NCBI GenBank assembly: GCA_017619445.1
Contig: JAFZSI010000010.1
Location: 62,001 to 126,000, forward strand
DNA length: 64,000 nt
Source: Prevotella sp.
GTDB taxonomy: Bacteria > Bacteroidota > Bacteroidia > Bacteroidales > Bacteroidaceae
Direction of reading: 5' to 3'
Shown here: one piece after another, positions 35,823 to 44,427 of the stretch
How positions within the stretch are numbered: position 1 is the stretch's first letter
Layout: each line of letters opens with the position of its first letter
Position numbers and translations under genes: made by a program
The notes under the pieces: generated by a model
Databases searched by the model: none
Told to the model about the DNA's origin: nothing
Seen by the model: the letters and a program-made list of their open reading frames with translations, nothing else

Positions 35823-35935
35823 GCAAAGCATAGGTTTATGAACGCAAAGTGTAGGTTTACGAACGCAAAGTGTAGGTTTACGAACGCAAAGTGTAGGTTT
35901 ACGATGAAATTTTCTAGAAAATCTGAACGTAAAGT
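35823..35935. repeat. 21-bp tandem units plus TTTTCTAGAAAA palindrome (locus D)
   Basis: Four 21-bp units (starts 35823, 35844, 35865, 35886), each GCAAAGTGTAGG followed by TTTACGAAC, run straight into the palindrome AAATTTTCTAGAAAAT (35907-35922) and CTGAACGTAAAG. This locus shows the whole element in one piece. The remaining 35562-36131 gap holds only the promoter below. Confidence 0.88.
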
Positions 35936-36075
35936 GCGCAGTTGTATTTGTGGCAAGAAACGGGATGAAAACAAAGTGTGAAGATAGAAAAGCCATCTGT
36001 AGAAAAAATGCCTGTATTGTAAACGTTTGCGTTTTTTTTGCGTTGAAAAGCAGGCAATAATAGCAAAAAATACAG

Positions 36076-36083
36076 TAAATTTG
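36076..36083 (+). promoter_or_regulatory. -7 box of the pectate lyase operon
   Basis: TAAATTTG matches TAnnTTTG, 48 nt upstream of the ATG at 36132. Confidence 0.55.
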
Positions 36084-36131
36084 CAGCACGATAAAAATAG
36101 AAACTAAAAAACTATACAAACCTATAAAAAC

Positions 36132-36527
36132 ATGACAAAGAAAATGCTTTTGGTCCTCTGCCTGGCAGCACTCACATCGACAACGGTGTGGGGCGACAAC
36201 ACGCAGACCGTGACCATCAACGGTGCTACCGTTGAGAAAAACGTGACACGTATCACCTTTGAAGGCGACTACATCGTGCTCCACTTTGCCGACGGCTCCA
36301 GTGAGCAGTCAGACGACTTCGCTTCGGTGAAAATAGAATTCAGCGTGCCATCGGCCGTTCGCACACTCAACCGCGACAACAGCCAGCAGGCTGTGCTGGT
36401 GTTCGACATGACGGGAAAACTGGTGGCTACCTACCCCACCGCAAATGCCAACCAGCTCGACGCGCTGCAAAAAGGTGCTTATATTATTAAGAAAGGTAAG
36501 CAAACCGTGAAACTCATCAAAAACTAA
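36132..36527 (+). CDS. small secreted protein with sorting-signal-like C-terminus
   Basis: 131 residues with signal peptide (about 1-21, ending VWGD). A short beta-rich mature domain of unknown function is followed by a C-terminal region (about 85-131; VLVFDMTGKLVATYP, KGAYIIKKGKQTVKLIK). That region follows the pattern of type IX secretion sorting domains: a 'xDxxGKxV' strand, then 'GxYIxK' and a basic end. It lies 15 nt upstream of the pectate lyase and is surely cotranscribed. It could be a small surface accessory of pectin breakdown; no motif shows what it binds. Confidence 0.65.
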   Translation: MTKKMLLVLCLAALTSTTVWGDNTQTVTINGATVEKNVTRITFEGDYIVLHFADGSSEQSDDFASVKIEFSVPSAVRTLNRDNSQQAVLVFDMTGKLVATYPTANANQLDALQKGAYIIKKGKQTVKLIKN

Positions 36528-36542
36528 ACCGCCATTTCAGCC

Positions 36543-39344
36543 ATGAAGAAATTAATAGCTATAACAGCCATGCTTCTTGCCGTTGTGGGCATGAAAGCAC
36601 AACAGACATGGGACTTTAGTGTTGAGAACGCCAGCGACGTGGCTGCTCTGAAAGCAGCTACAAGCGACTGGACTTACACAGAGTCGAGCAACCGCTTCGA
36701 GAACAAAAATGCCATCAACGGCGTGCTCAAGGCAGGCGGCACCGAACTGCAGATGACCAAAGGGCTGAAGTTCAGCGCTGCCGAGAAGAAATTGCGCATC
36801 GATGTGGGCAAACGGGTGCAGTTGGCAGGCAAGAACGTGTCAGTAACCATCGTCGGCCTGAAAAAAGGACAGAAGGTTACCGTGAGTTGTGCCTCTACCG
36901 GCGACAATGCCACCACGCTCGACAACCAGCAGAACCTGACGGGCGCTACCGGATTCACAGCCGCCGACAAGAACACCACACAGACCGGAACGGGAACCGT
37001 GGCACAGGATGGCGACGTGACATTGTCGTCATCTGCAGGCTCGATGAACGTATTCAGCATCAGCGTTTCAGAAGCCCCACAGGGCGGAGGTGAAGGCGGA
37101 GAGAGCGGCGAGGAAGACCAGGTGAACAACGACGTGGCCATGAACCTCAACCAGAACCAGGCCATACTGACCCTGAACTCGAACGACGTGAAATACTACA
37201 ACACCGACGAGCTGGCCGACATCGCCATCGACGAGCAGACCAACAAGGTGACCGTCAGCACGCTGGCCGACGCGCAGGATGTGTTCAACGGTTCGGTAAA
37301 GAGCATCGCATTCAGCCATGCTTCCGAGCAGGGCAACGAGGGAACCATCAACAACAATGGTGTGGAAATCACCGAATCAAAAGGTTGGTTGGAGTCGTTG
37401 TACGCTAAGTGGAAGCCATTCCAGGGTGCACAGAGCTACAACGTCTATGTGAAAGGCGGAAAGTACAGCAGCTGGACACAAATAGACCAACAGATGGTGC
37501 GCAACTATGGCACCTATGGCCGTGCTGATGTTGTTGGACTCGTGGCTGCTGACAACTACGAGCTCAAGGTGGTGCCCGTGGTCAACGGCGCGGAAGATGC
37601 TTCGAATGCAAGCACCGTGAGCGACCTGAGTGTGAGAAGCTACTCGCGCCAGGGCTTTGCCTTCAAGAACAACTATTCGCCCGGCGCCTACAACAGCGAC
37701 GGCACGCTGAAAAGCAACGCGGTGGTGATTTACGTGACCAGCAAAAACGCAAAGACCGTCACAGCCAAACTGAGCACAGGCACATTCACGGGCATTCAGG
37801 CCATTCTGGATGCATACGAAAAGAAGCCCGAGCAACATCCCACCAATCCTCTGGCCATTCGCATCATCGGCACCGTGAATGCAGATGACGTAGATAAGTT
37901 CAGCAGCTCGGAAGAAGGTATTCAGGTAAAAGGAAACAAGCCCGACCAGGAGCACCACATTACCATTGAAGGCATCGGCGAGGATGCCACCATCAAAGGA
38001 TTCGGCTTCCTGGTGCGCAACAGCAAGAGCATTGAGTTCCGCAACTTTGCCATCATGCGCTGCATGGACGACGGTCTCTCGCTCGACACCGACAACTCAA
38101 ACATCTGGATTCACCACTTGGACATGTTCTACGGGAAGCACGGCAGCGGTGACCACGACAAGGGCGACGGAGCCATCGACGTGAAGAGCGACTCGAAATA
38201 CGTCACCATGAGCTACTGCCACGAGTGGGACACCGGCAAGAGCAACATGTTTGGCATGAAGAGCGAGAGCGGCCCCAACTACATCAGCTACGACCACAAC
38301 TGGTTTGACCATGCCGACTCGCGCCATCCGCGCGTCCGCACCATGAGCGTGCACGTATGGAACAACTATTTCGACAACGTGGCCAAGTATGGTGTGGGTG
38401 CCTGCACCGGTGCCAGCGTCTTTGTGGAGAACAACTACTTCCTGAAGACCAAGAAGCCCATCCTCAGCTCCAACCAGGGCACCGACGCACTGGGCAGCGG
38501 CACCTTTAGCGGCGAGGACGGAGGCATGATTAAGGCATACGGCAACTACTTCGACCGCACGGCCACGAACTTCCGCTACTACACGCAGAACAACCCGGCA
38601 TCTACCGGCTATGATGCCTACGAGACCGACTCGCGCGACGAGCAGGTGCCTTCGTCGGAGAAGACCCGCGCAGGCGGAACCACCTACAACAACTTCGACA
38701 CCAATAGCAGCGTCATGTTCAGCTACACACCCGACGAGGCCGCCGAGGTTCCTGCCATCGTTACGGGCTACTATGGTGCTGGCCGCATGAACCACGGTGA
38801 TTTCCAATATACTTTCAGCGATAATGTGGGCGACGACGACATTGACTCCAACTACGACTCGACTCTTGGCTCCCTGCTCGACAATTACGAGTCGGAATTC
38901 GTGGGATTCTTCGGCGAGGAAGAACCCGGAGGCGACGAGCCTGGAGGTGACGAGCCTGGAGGCGACCAACCCGAAGGCACCATTACCGCTTCGTTCGACG
39001 GAGCCCCCTCACACTCCATGTTCACCGTGCGCGGTGACTATGGCGACGGCAAAATCACCTACAACGGAACCTATTATAAAAAAGGTGTGAAGCTCAACAG
39101 CAATGGTTCCATCGCCTTCACCCCGAACAAGGACTACAACATGACCCTCGTTCTCGCTTCTGCAAAAACGGGCCGCGACGTGAGAATCAACGGTGAGCTG
39201 ACCACCGTCAGCGGAACGGTGAACACTAATGGCGCATACTATGAGATGCAGCCCATCGCCATCAGCAAGGACACCCCATGCACCATCACTAAGGGCAGTG
39301 CCGAGAGCATTGTCATGCTGATTATACTGGAGCCGCGGGAATAA
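36543..39344 (+). CDS. secreted pectate lyase, PL1 family, multidomain
   Basis: 933 residues. A signal peptide (1-19) is followed by an N-terminal beta domain (about 20-175), a fibronectin-III-like region (about 275-365) and the PL1 right-handed beta-helix (about 380-740). Signature segments are IWIHHLDMF, GAIDVKSDSKYVTMSYC (Asp546 as a Ca2+-site residue) and SRHPRVRTMSVHVWNNYF with Arg594 as the likely catalytic base. A Gly/Asp/Glu/Pro linker (GGDEPGGDEPGGD) leads to a C-terminal beta domain (about 815-933). It cleaves polygalacturonate by beta-elimination outside the cell. Neighbours include uxaC, which acts on the resulting uronates. Confidence 0.9.
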   Translation: MKKLIAITAMLLAVVGMKAQQTWDFSVENASDVAALKAATSDWTYTESSNRFENKNAINGVLKAGGTELQMTKGLKFSAAEKKLRIDVGKRVQLAGKNVSVTIVGLKKGQKVTVSCASTGDNATTLDNQQNLTGATGFTAADKNTTQTGTGTVAQDGDVTLSSSAGSMNVFSISVSEAPQGGGEGGESGEEDQVNNDVAMNLNQNQAILTLNSNDVKYYNTDELADIAIDEQTNKVTVSTLADAQDVFNGSVKSIAFSHASEQGNEGTINNNGVEITESKGWLESLYAKWKPFQGAQSYNVYVKGGKYSSWTQIDQQMVRNYGTYGRADVVGLVAADNYELKVVPVVNGAEDASNASTVSDLSVRSYSRQGFAFKNNYSPGAYNSDGTLKSNAVVIYVTSKNAKTVTAKLSTGTFTGIQAILDAYEKKPEQHPTNPLAIRIIGTVNADDVDKFSSSEEGIQVKGNKPDQEHHITIEGIGEDATIKGFGFLVRNSKSIEFRNFAIMRCMDDGLSLDTDNSNIWIHHLDMFYGKHGSGDHDKGDGAIDVKSDSKYVTMSYCHEWDTGKSNMFGMKSESGPNYISYDHNWFDHADSRHPRVRTMSVHVWNNYFDNVAKYGVGACTGASVFVENNYFLKTKKPILSSNQGTDALGSGTFSGEDGGMIKAYGNYFDRTATNFRYYTQNNPASTGYDAYETDSRDEQVPSSEKTRAGGTTYNNFDTNSSVMFSYTPDEAAEVPAIVTGYYGAGRMNHGDFQYTFSDNVGDDDIDSNYDSTLGSLLDNYESEFVGFFGEEEPGGDEPGGDEPGGDQPEGTITASFDGAPSHSMFTVRGDYGDGKITYNGTYYKKGVKLNSNGSIAFTPNKDYNMTLVLASAKTGRDVRINGELTTVSGTVNTNGAYYEMQPIAISKDTPCTITKGSAESIVMLIILEPRE

Positions 39345-39370
39345 TGGCCCAAGGGAACGGAATACAAGTA

Positions 39371-39406
39371 AAACGGCGACTGTAGTCACTACAGCCGCCG
39401 TTTTCA
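39371..39406 (+). terminator. terminator after the pectate lyase gene
   Basis: A long stem (AAACGGCG and CTGTAG with their complements, one mismatch) ends in TTTT. Confidence 0.75.
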
Positions 39407-39632
39407 TTTCATTTTTCAACTAAAATCAAATACTTCTCTCAAATTTTCCTTATACTAATCTTTTCACCTTAACTATATTTTGTCCCAATTCAAGTGTCTT
39501 GAACGGAGTTCTTTCGTTTTGTTTTATGCAAAGTTAATACGAAAATCCGCTATGTTTGCTCATTTTTGAATAAAAATGAACCTGTTGGCGATTTTTTTTG
39601 ACATAAATCAAAACAACTTTCAAGTTTTTTTG

Positions 39633-39640
39633 TATCTTTG
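39633..39640 (+). promoter_or_regulatory. -7 box of dcuB
   Basis: TATCTTTG, about 196 nt upstream of the dcuB ATG, leaving a long untranslated leader that contains the tandem repeat at 39673-39794. No clear -33 box. The rest of the 39345-39836 gap is AT-rich without recognisable features. Confidence 0.55.
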
Positions 39641-39672
39641 CAAAGATAAGAAGCGTGATGCTCTGAAAAACG

Positions 39673-39794
39673 AAAGATAATGCAAATCGAATGCAGAAGA
39701 ACTTGTTCTTATGCTGAGATGCAGCTTATCTTATGTAAAGATAATGCAAATCGAATGCAGAAGAACTTGTTCTTATGCTGAGATGCAGCTTATC
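39673..39794. repeat. 58-nt direct repeat in the dcuB leader, 64-bp period
   Basis: Two identical 58-nt copies (39673-39730 and 39737-39794). Each holds the palindrome AAGAACTTGTTCTT and the small inverted repeat GCTGAGATGCAGC. Both lie between the promoter and the start codon. Confidence 0.85.
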
Positions 39795-39836
39795 CTATGC
39801 AAAGTATAACTTAACAATCTAATAACAATTTCGCTT

Positions 39837-41279
39837 ATGGTACTTATGATTATCCAGCTGCTCATTGTGTTGGGCGCGTTGTGGGTTGGCTCGCGTTACG
39901 GCAGCCTTGCCCTTGGTGCAATCTCAGGCATTGGTCTTGCACTTCTTGTCTTCGGTTTCGGACTGAAACCCGGTACTCCTCCTACTGATGTCATCTACAT
40001 CATCATTGCAGCCGTAACCTGCGCCGGCATCATGCAGGCTTCGGGCGGTATGGACTGGCTCATTCAGATTGCGGAGCGTCTGCTGCGCAAACATCCCGAC
40101 CGCATCACCTTCCTGGCTCCCCTCTGCACATTCTTCCTCACCGTACTCGTGGGAACAGGCCACGTGGTTTATACGCTGATGCCCATCATCTGCGACATTG
40201 CGCTAAAAAAGGGCATTCGTCCCGAGCGTCCCTGCGGTGTGGCCAGCATCGCGTCGCAGGTGGGAATCACCTGCTCGCCCATTGCAGCGGCTGTGGTGGC
40301 ATTCGTCAGTATTTCTAACGCCAACGGCTTCGACATCACCATCCCCAAGGTGCTTATGATTAGCATTCCGGCTTGTCTGTGCGGACTGATGGCCGCAGCA
40401 ACGGCATCGTACAAGCGCGGACTTGACCTTGACAAGGACCCGAAGTTCCAGGCCAAGCTGAAAGACCCCCAGCAGCGTGCCTACATCTACGGCAACAATG
40501 CCACCACGCTGGACCTTGAGATTCCGCAGTCGGCAAAGAACGCCGTCTATATCTTCCTCGGCGCACTGGCCATCATCGTCTTCTTCGCCATCTTCCAGAA
40601 CCTGCTGCCCTCCTACGACACGCTGCGCGCTGTTAAGGGTGCGAGCGATGTGAGCATCACGCCCGACGTCACCGTCACCGCCGACCAACTGGTGAAGGCC
40701 AAATTAGAGGTGGCCGGTGTTACAGAGATGTTCAAGAAGCCCCTGGCCATGAACCTGGTTATCCAGATTGTGATGATAAGTGCTGCCGCGCTGATGATTA
40801 TCTTCTGTAAGGCTGCTCCCAAGAAAGCCGTCGCAGGTCCTGTGTGGCAGTCAGGAATGGTGGCCGTCGTTGCTATCTACGGCATCGCATGGCTTGCCGA
40901 CACCTATTTCTCCAACTATCTGGGCGAAATGCAGGTAATGCTCGAAGGAGTTGTGCGCGACTACCCGTGGAGCATCGCATTGGTGTTCTTCCTTGTCTCT
41001 GTGCTCATCAATTCGCAGGGAGCCGTGGTTGTGGCCATGCTTCCGCTGGCCTACAAGCTCGGCATTGCCGGACCGGTGCTGCTCGGTGTGCTGCCCAGCG
41101 TCTATGGCTACTTCTTCATCCCCAACTACCCCAGCGACATCGCAACAGTGAACTTCGACCGCTCAGGCACTACGGTGATAGGCAAATACCTGCTGAACCA
41201 CTCGTTCATGATGCCGGGCCTCATCTGCGTGTTCACCTCAACCGTGGTGGCCTATCTGCTGTCCATGTTGTTCTATTAA
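39837..41279 (+). CDS. dcuB: anaerobic C4-dicarboxylate transporter, DcuA/DcuB type
   Basis: 480 residues with about ten membrane helices. Family motifs: SGGMDWLIQIAERLLRKHP, GTGHVVYTLMPIICDIA, SQVGITCSPIAAAVVAF, and near the end VYGYFFIPNYPSDIATV. Dcu carriers exchange fumarate, malate or aspartate for succinate across the inner membrane during fumarate respiration. An insert near residues 270-300 lies between helices and looks lumenal. Neighbouring ansA releases aspartate from asparagine, a natural source for this exchange. dcuA versus dcuB cannot be settled by eye. Confidence 0.93.
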   Translation: MVLMIIQLLIVLGALWVGSRYGSLALGAISGIGLALLVFGFGLKPGTPPTDVIYIIIAAVTCAGIMQASGGMDWLIQIAERLLRKHPDRITFLAPLCTFFLTVLVGTGHVVYTLMPIICDIALKKGIRPERPCGVASIASQVGITCSPIAAAVVAFVSISNANGFDITIPKVLMISIPACLCGLMAAATASYKRGLDLDKDPKFQAKLKDPQQRAYIYGNNATTLDLEIPQSAKNAVYIFLGALAIIVFFAIFQNLLPSYDTLRAVKGASDVSITPDVTVTADQLVKAKLEVAGVTEMFKKPLAMNLVIQIVMISAAALMIIFCKAAPKKAVAGPVWQSGMVAVVAIYGIAWLADTYFSNYLGEMQVMLEGVVRDYPWSIALVFFLVSVLINSQGAVVVAMLPLAYKLGIAGPVLLGVLPSVYGYFFIPNYPSDIATVNFDRSGTTVIGKYLLNHSFMMPGLICVFTSTVVAYLLSMLFY

Positions 41280-41311
41280 AATTCCCTGTTCCCCAGAGGG
41301 CGGGATAATTC

Positions 41312-41362
41312 TGTGCACAATATGTTCACACGGTTTTGTGAACATATTGTGCACACTTTTTT
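41312..41362 (+). terminator. terminator of dcuB
   Basis: A perfect 19-bp stem (TGTGCACAATATGTTCACA at 41312-41330, complement at 41337-41355) is followed by CTTTTTT. Confidence 0.85.
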
Positions 41363-41459
41363 CGGTTTTAACATTTCGCTGTAATCACGCTGTGCTTGGT
41401 TTTGGCGCGCTAACTTATAGCTTTATGAAAGCAAAACTAAGCACGGTAATAACAAAGTG

Positions 41460-41545
41460 AGGCTTTACGGTGAAATTCTCTAGAAAATTCATGCGTAAAG
41501 CCTAACGTTAGAAAACAAGCGCCGCACTTTGTATTTGCGGCGCTT
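41460..41545. repeat. palindrome element with nested inverted repeat and hairpin (locus E)
   Basis: AGGCTTTACG (41460-41469) and CGTAAAGCCT (41494-41503) are perfect inverted arms around the core AATTCTCTAGAAAATT (41474-41489). Just behind is a 10-bp hairpin (AAGCGCCGCA at 41517-41526 with TGCGGCGCTT at 41536-41545), which can serve as the terminator of the leftward uxaC gene. Confidence 0.82.
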
Positions 41546-41558
41546 AGGTTTAGGTGGA

Positions 41559-42989
41559 TTATTTGTCAAACTTGAAATAGTTCTTTGCGTTGTTGTAGGA
41601 AATGTCCTCAACCATGCGGTAGAGACTTTCAAGATCGTTGGGCAGCAGGCCACGCTCCACGTCGTTGCCGAGCAGGTTGCAGAGCAGGCGGCGGAAGTAT
41701 TCGTGGCGGGGATAGCTGAGGAACGAGCGCGAGTCGGTGAGCATGCCCACGAAACGGCTGAGCAGGCCAAGTACAGAGAGGGCATTCATCTGCCGTGTCA
41801 TACCGTCTAACTGGTCGTTGAACCACCAGCCCGAGCCAAACTGAATCTTGCCGGGGCACGAGCCGTCCTGGAAGTTGCCGAGCATGGTGGCGATGACTTC
41901 ATTGGCGCAGGGGTTGAGGGTATAGATGATGGTGCGCGTGAGCTGTCCGGTGCTGTTGAGGTTGTTGAGGAAACGGCTCATGGCCTTTGCGGTGGTGAAC
42001 TCGCCGATGCTGTCGAAACCGGTATCGGGACCGAGCTGGTTGTACATCAGCGTGTTGTTGTCGCGGATAGCTCCGTAGTGGAACTGTTGTGTCCAGTCGC
42101 TGGCGGCGTCCATCTGTGCCATGACGGTGAGGAAGCAGTTTTTGTATTGGCGGGTCTCAAACTCTGAGAGCTGCATGCCTCGCATGGCTTTGCTGAAAAT
42201 GGTCTCAATCTGCGAGTCGGTGTATTCCTCGTCGTAGAACTCCTCAATGCCGTGGTCGGATAGGCGGCATCCCTGCTCGTGGAAGAAATCGTGGCGACGC
42301 TGCAGGGCATCCACCATATCCTTGAAGGTGGTGATGCTGATGCCGCTCACCTCGCTGAGACGCTGAACATAGTCGGAGAAGTCGGGTTTCTCAATGTTCA
42401 TGGCCTTGTCGGGGCGCCAGGCGGGAATCATCTTGGGATATTGACAATTTGACGATTTACTATTTACAATTTCTTCAGCGTAAGCCTTGTGGAAACGCAG
42501 GTCATCTACGGGGTCATCGGTGGTGCAGACGGTCTCAACGTTGTAGCGGCGCATGAATCCGCGGGCAGTATAGCCGGGCTGCTGCAGTTTCTCGTTGCAC
42601 TCGTCGAAAATCTCGCGGGCAGTCTTGGGACTGAGCAGTTTGTTGATGCCAAAGGCAGTTTTCAGCTCTAAGTGTGTCCAGTGGTAGAGCGGGTTGCGGA
42701 AGGTGTAGGGCACGGTCTCGGCCCATTTCTCAAACTTCTCCCAGTCAGAGGTGTCCTTGCCGGTGCAATAGCGCTCATCGACGCCGTTGGTGCGCATGGC
42801 GCGCCATTTGTAGTGGTCGCCGCCCAGCCACACTTCGGTGATGCTCTTGAACTTGTGGTCGTTGGCCACCATTTCGGGAATCAGATGGCAGTGGTAGTCG
42901 ATGATGGGCATCTTGGCCGCATGGTTGTGATACAGGTCCTGCGCGGTCTTGGTTTCGAGCAGGAAGTTTTCGTCCATGAACTGTTTCAT
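41559..42989 (-). CDS. uxaC: uronate (glucuronate/galacturonate) isomerase
   Basis: 476 residues of the UxaC amidohydrolase-like TIM barrel. Motifs: IIDYHCHLIPEMV with the metal-site histidines, VCTTDDPVDDL, and SDHGIEEFYDEEY. It converts D-galacturonate or D-glucuronate to the ketose (tagaturonate or fructuronate) in the cytoplasm, the first step after pectin oligosaccharides enter the cell. The segment EEIVNSKSSNCQY (42441-42473 on the DNA) has no counterpart I know in other UxaC proteins and is encoded by a copy of the AAATTG repeat. It sits in a loop before AWRPDK, so activity may be retained. It has its own promoter. Confidence 0.92.
   Translation of the reverse strand: MKQFMDENFLLETKTAQDLYHNHAAKMPIIDYHCHLIPEMVANDHKFKSITEVWLGGDHYKWRAMRTNGVDERYCTGKDTSDWEKFEKWAETVPYTFRNPLYHWTHLELKTAFGINKLLSPKTAREIFDECNEKLQQPGYTARGFMRRYNVETVCTTDDPVDDLRFHKAYAEEIVNSKSSNCQYPKMIPAWRPDKAMNIEKPDFSDYVQRLSEVSGISITTFKDMVDALQRRHDFFHEQGCRLSDHGIEEFYDEEYTDSQIETIFSKAMRGMQLSEFETRQYKNCFLTVMAQMDAASDWTQQFHYGAIRDNNTLMYNQLGPDTGFDSIGEFTTAKAMSRFLNNLNSTGQLTRTIIYTLNPCANEVIATMLGNFQDGSCPGKIQFGSGWWFNDQLDGMTRQMNALSVLGLLSRFVGMLTDSRSFLSYPRHEYFRRLLCNLLGNDVERGLLPNDLESLYRMVEDISYNNAKNYFKFDK
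42441..42473. repeat. AAATTG-type repeat inside uxaC, in frame
   Basis: 33 nt equal to 11 codons. Read on the minus strand it differs at only three positions from the repeat at 47847-47879 (GAAATTGTAAATTG and so on). Confidence 0.8.
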
Positions 42990-43083
42990 TGTTGAATCAA
43001 GTTTTTAAGTGTTCTATGTATTTTTAGTTATCTCGATGGTACGGGGGTGCGACACCCCAGTGAATCTGCATAAATTTAGCATA

Positions 43084-43091
43084 CAAAGATA
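43084..43091 (-). promoter_or_regulatory. -7 box of uxaC
   Basis: It reads TATCTTTG on the minus strand, 95 nt upstream of the uxaC start. Confidence 0.55.
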
Positions 43092-43123
43092 AGTTTTTTT
43101 TTGGAGGTGAACGAATTTTGCCG

Positions 43124-43131
43124 TATATTTG
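43124..43131 (+). promoter_or_regulatory. -7 box of ansA
   Basis: TATATTTG, 163 nt upstream of the ATG at 43295; divergent from the uxaC box. Confidence 0.5.
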
Positions 43132-43174
43132 TAACCGAAAGTTACGCAAACGATGTCGTAAAGATTATCCTTAT

Positions 43175-43285
43175 TCATGGAGTTATCAGGAGTTAACGGA
43201 AGTTATCGCGGTCTGCGACCGCTTTAGGAGTTAACGGACATTAGCAGAGCTGTTGTCCGTTAACTACCGCAAACTCCCGTCAATA
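43175..43285. repeat. GGAGTTAACGG-type tract with hairpins in the ansA leader
   Basis: Several GGAGTTAACGG/GAAGTTATCG units. Two inverted repeats are formed: GCGGTC-TGC-GACCGC and an 11-bp pair GTTAACGGACA...TGTCCGTTAAC. They lie between the ansA -7 box and its start codon. Confidence 0.75.
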
Positions 43286-43294
43286 ATATAAGTT

Positions 43295-44332
43295 ATGAAA
43301 AACAAAGTATTGCTTATCTACACGGGCGGAACCATCGGCATGGGGCGCAATCCGCAGACGGGCGCGCTCGAACCGCTCGACTTCAACCACCTCAGAGAAC
43401 AGGTGTATGAACTGGCCTTCATCAAAACAGCCATTGATGTCTATCAGTTCAGTACGCCCATCGACTCCAGCGACATGAATCCAATGGCTTGGGCAAAGCT
43501 GGTGAGCATCATTGCCGAACGCTACGACGAATACGACGGCTTTGTCATTCTGCACGGCACAGACACCATGGCCTATACGGCCTCGGCGCTGTCGTTTATG
43601 CTGGAGAATCTTACAAAGCCCGTAATCCTTACGGGCAGCCAGCTGCCCATCGGACAGCTGCGCACCGACGGCAAGGAAAACCTCATCACAAGCCTCGAAC
43701 TGGCCTCGCAATACGACGAAAAAGGTCACCCCAAGGTGCCCGAGGTGTGCATCTATTTCAGCGGCAACTTGCTGCGCGGCAACCGCAGTACCAAACAAAA
43801 CGCAGAAGGATTCAGCGCATTCGAGTCGTTCAACTATCCGCACCTCTGCGATGCCGGTGTGAATTTCACCTACCACGACCACCACATTCTGCAGCCCGAC
43901 TACTCGAAGCCCATGGTGCCGCACATCAATATGGATGCCAACGTGGTGGTGTTCTCTCTGTTCCCAGGAATACAGGAAAGCGTGGTGCGCCACGTGCTCG
44001 ATGCGCCCGAGCTGCGCGGCATTGTGATGCGCAGTTACGGCAGCGGCAACGCGCCCCAGCAACCTTGGGTGATGCGTCTGCTGACAGAGGCTTACGAGCG
44101 GGGTGTCGTCATTGTGAACATCAGCCAATGTGTGGCCGGATGCGTGGAGATGGGCCGCTACGACGCGGGCTATCATCTGAAAAACGCAGGGGTGATAAGC
44201 GGATACGACAGCACGGTGGAAAGTGCCGTCACAAAACTGATGTATCTGCAGGCGCGCTATGACAATCCTTCCACCATACGCATGTGGATGAACCGCTCCA
44301 TAGCAGGCGAAATCAGCGTCGAGAACACTTAG
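43295..44332 (+). CDS. ansA: type I L-asparaginase
   Basis: 345 residues. The first catalytic threonine is in YTGGTIGMGRNP and the second in ILHGTDTMAYTASALSFM; TGSQLPIGQLRTDGKEN and MRSYGSGNAPQ are type I family stretches. No signal peptide, so cytoplasmic. It hydrolyses asparagine to aspartate and ammonia; aspartate can feed fumarate respiration through the nearby dcuB product. Length agrees with the AnsA family. Confidence 0.93.
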   Translation: MKNKVLLIYTGGTIGMGRNPQTGALEPLDFNHLREQVYELAFIKTAIDVYQFSTPIDSSDMNPMAWAKLVSIIAERYDEYDGFVILHGTDTMAYTASALSFMLENLTKPVILTGSQLPIGQLRTDGKENLITSLELASQYDEKGHPKVPEVCIYFSGNLLRGNRSTKQNAEGFSAFESFNYPHLCDAGVNFTYHDHHILQPDYSKPMVPHINMDANVVVFSLFPGIQESVVRHVLDAPELRGIVMRSYGSGNAPQQPWVMRLLTEAYERGVVIVNISQCVAGCVEMGRYDAGYHLKNAGVISGYDSTVESAVTKLMYLQARYDNPSTIRMWMNRSIAGEISVENT

Positions 44333-44348
44333 TTCTCAACACAAAAAA

Positions 44349-44407
44349 ACGAGTTCAGAGTTATGATTACCCCTCAAATAGAAAAGTAATCATAACTCTG
44401 AACTCGT
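44349..44407. terminator. 22-bp perfect hairpin between ansA and rubrerythrin
   Basis: ACGAGTTCAGAGTTATGATT begins the left arm (44349-44370), which pairs perfectly with 44386-44407; the loop is 15 nt. Read leftward it is followed by seven T, so it fits as a terminator for the rubrerythrin gene and may stop ansA transcripts too. Confidence 0.75.
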
Positions 44408-44427
44408 ATCTCTGAAATAGATTCTAC

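Noticed and set aside
35823-35906. CRISPR-like array of 21-bp repeats
   Set aside because: The units are contiguous with no spacers, and no cas genes are present. They are tandem repeats of the interspersed family; the same holds for 11806-11889 and 59029-59130.
35745-35981. Short ORF reading KCRFTNAKCRFTNA repeats
   Set aside because: 21 is a multiple of 3, so any frame through the tandem units stays open. No start context or homologue is known; the same holds for the frames at 58966-59208 and 11747-12013.
43175-43285. Riboswitch in the ansA leader
   Set aside because: The hairpins there are formed by GGAGTTAACGG-type tract units found in many other gaps, and no conserved aptamer core is recognisable.
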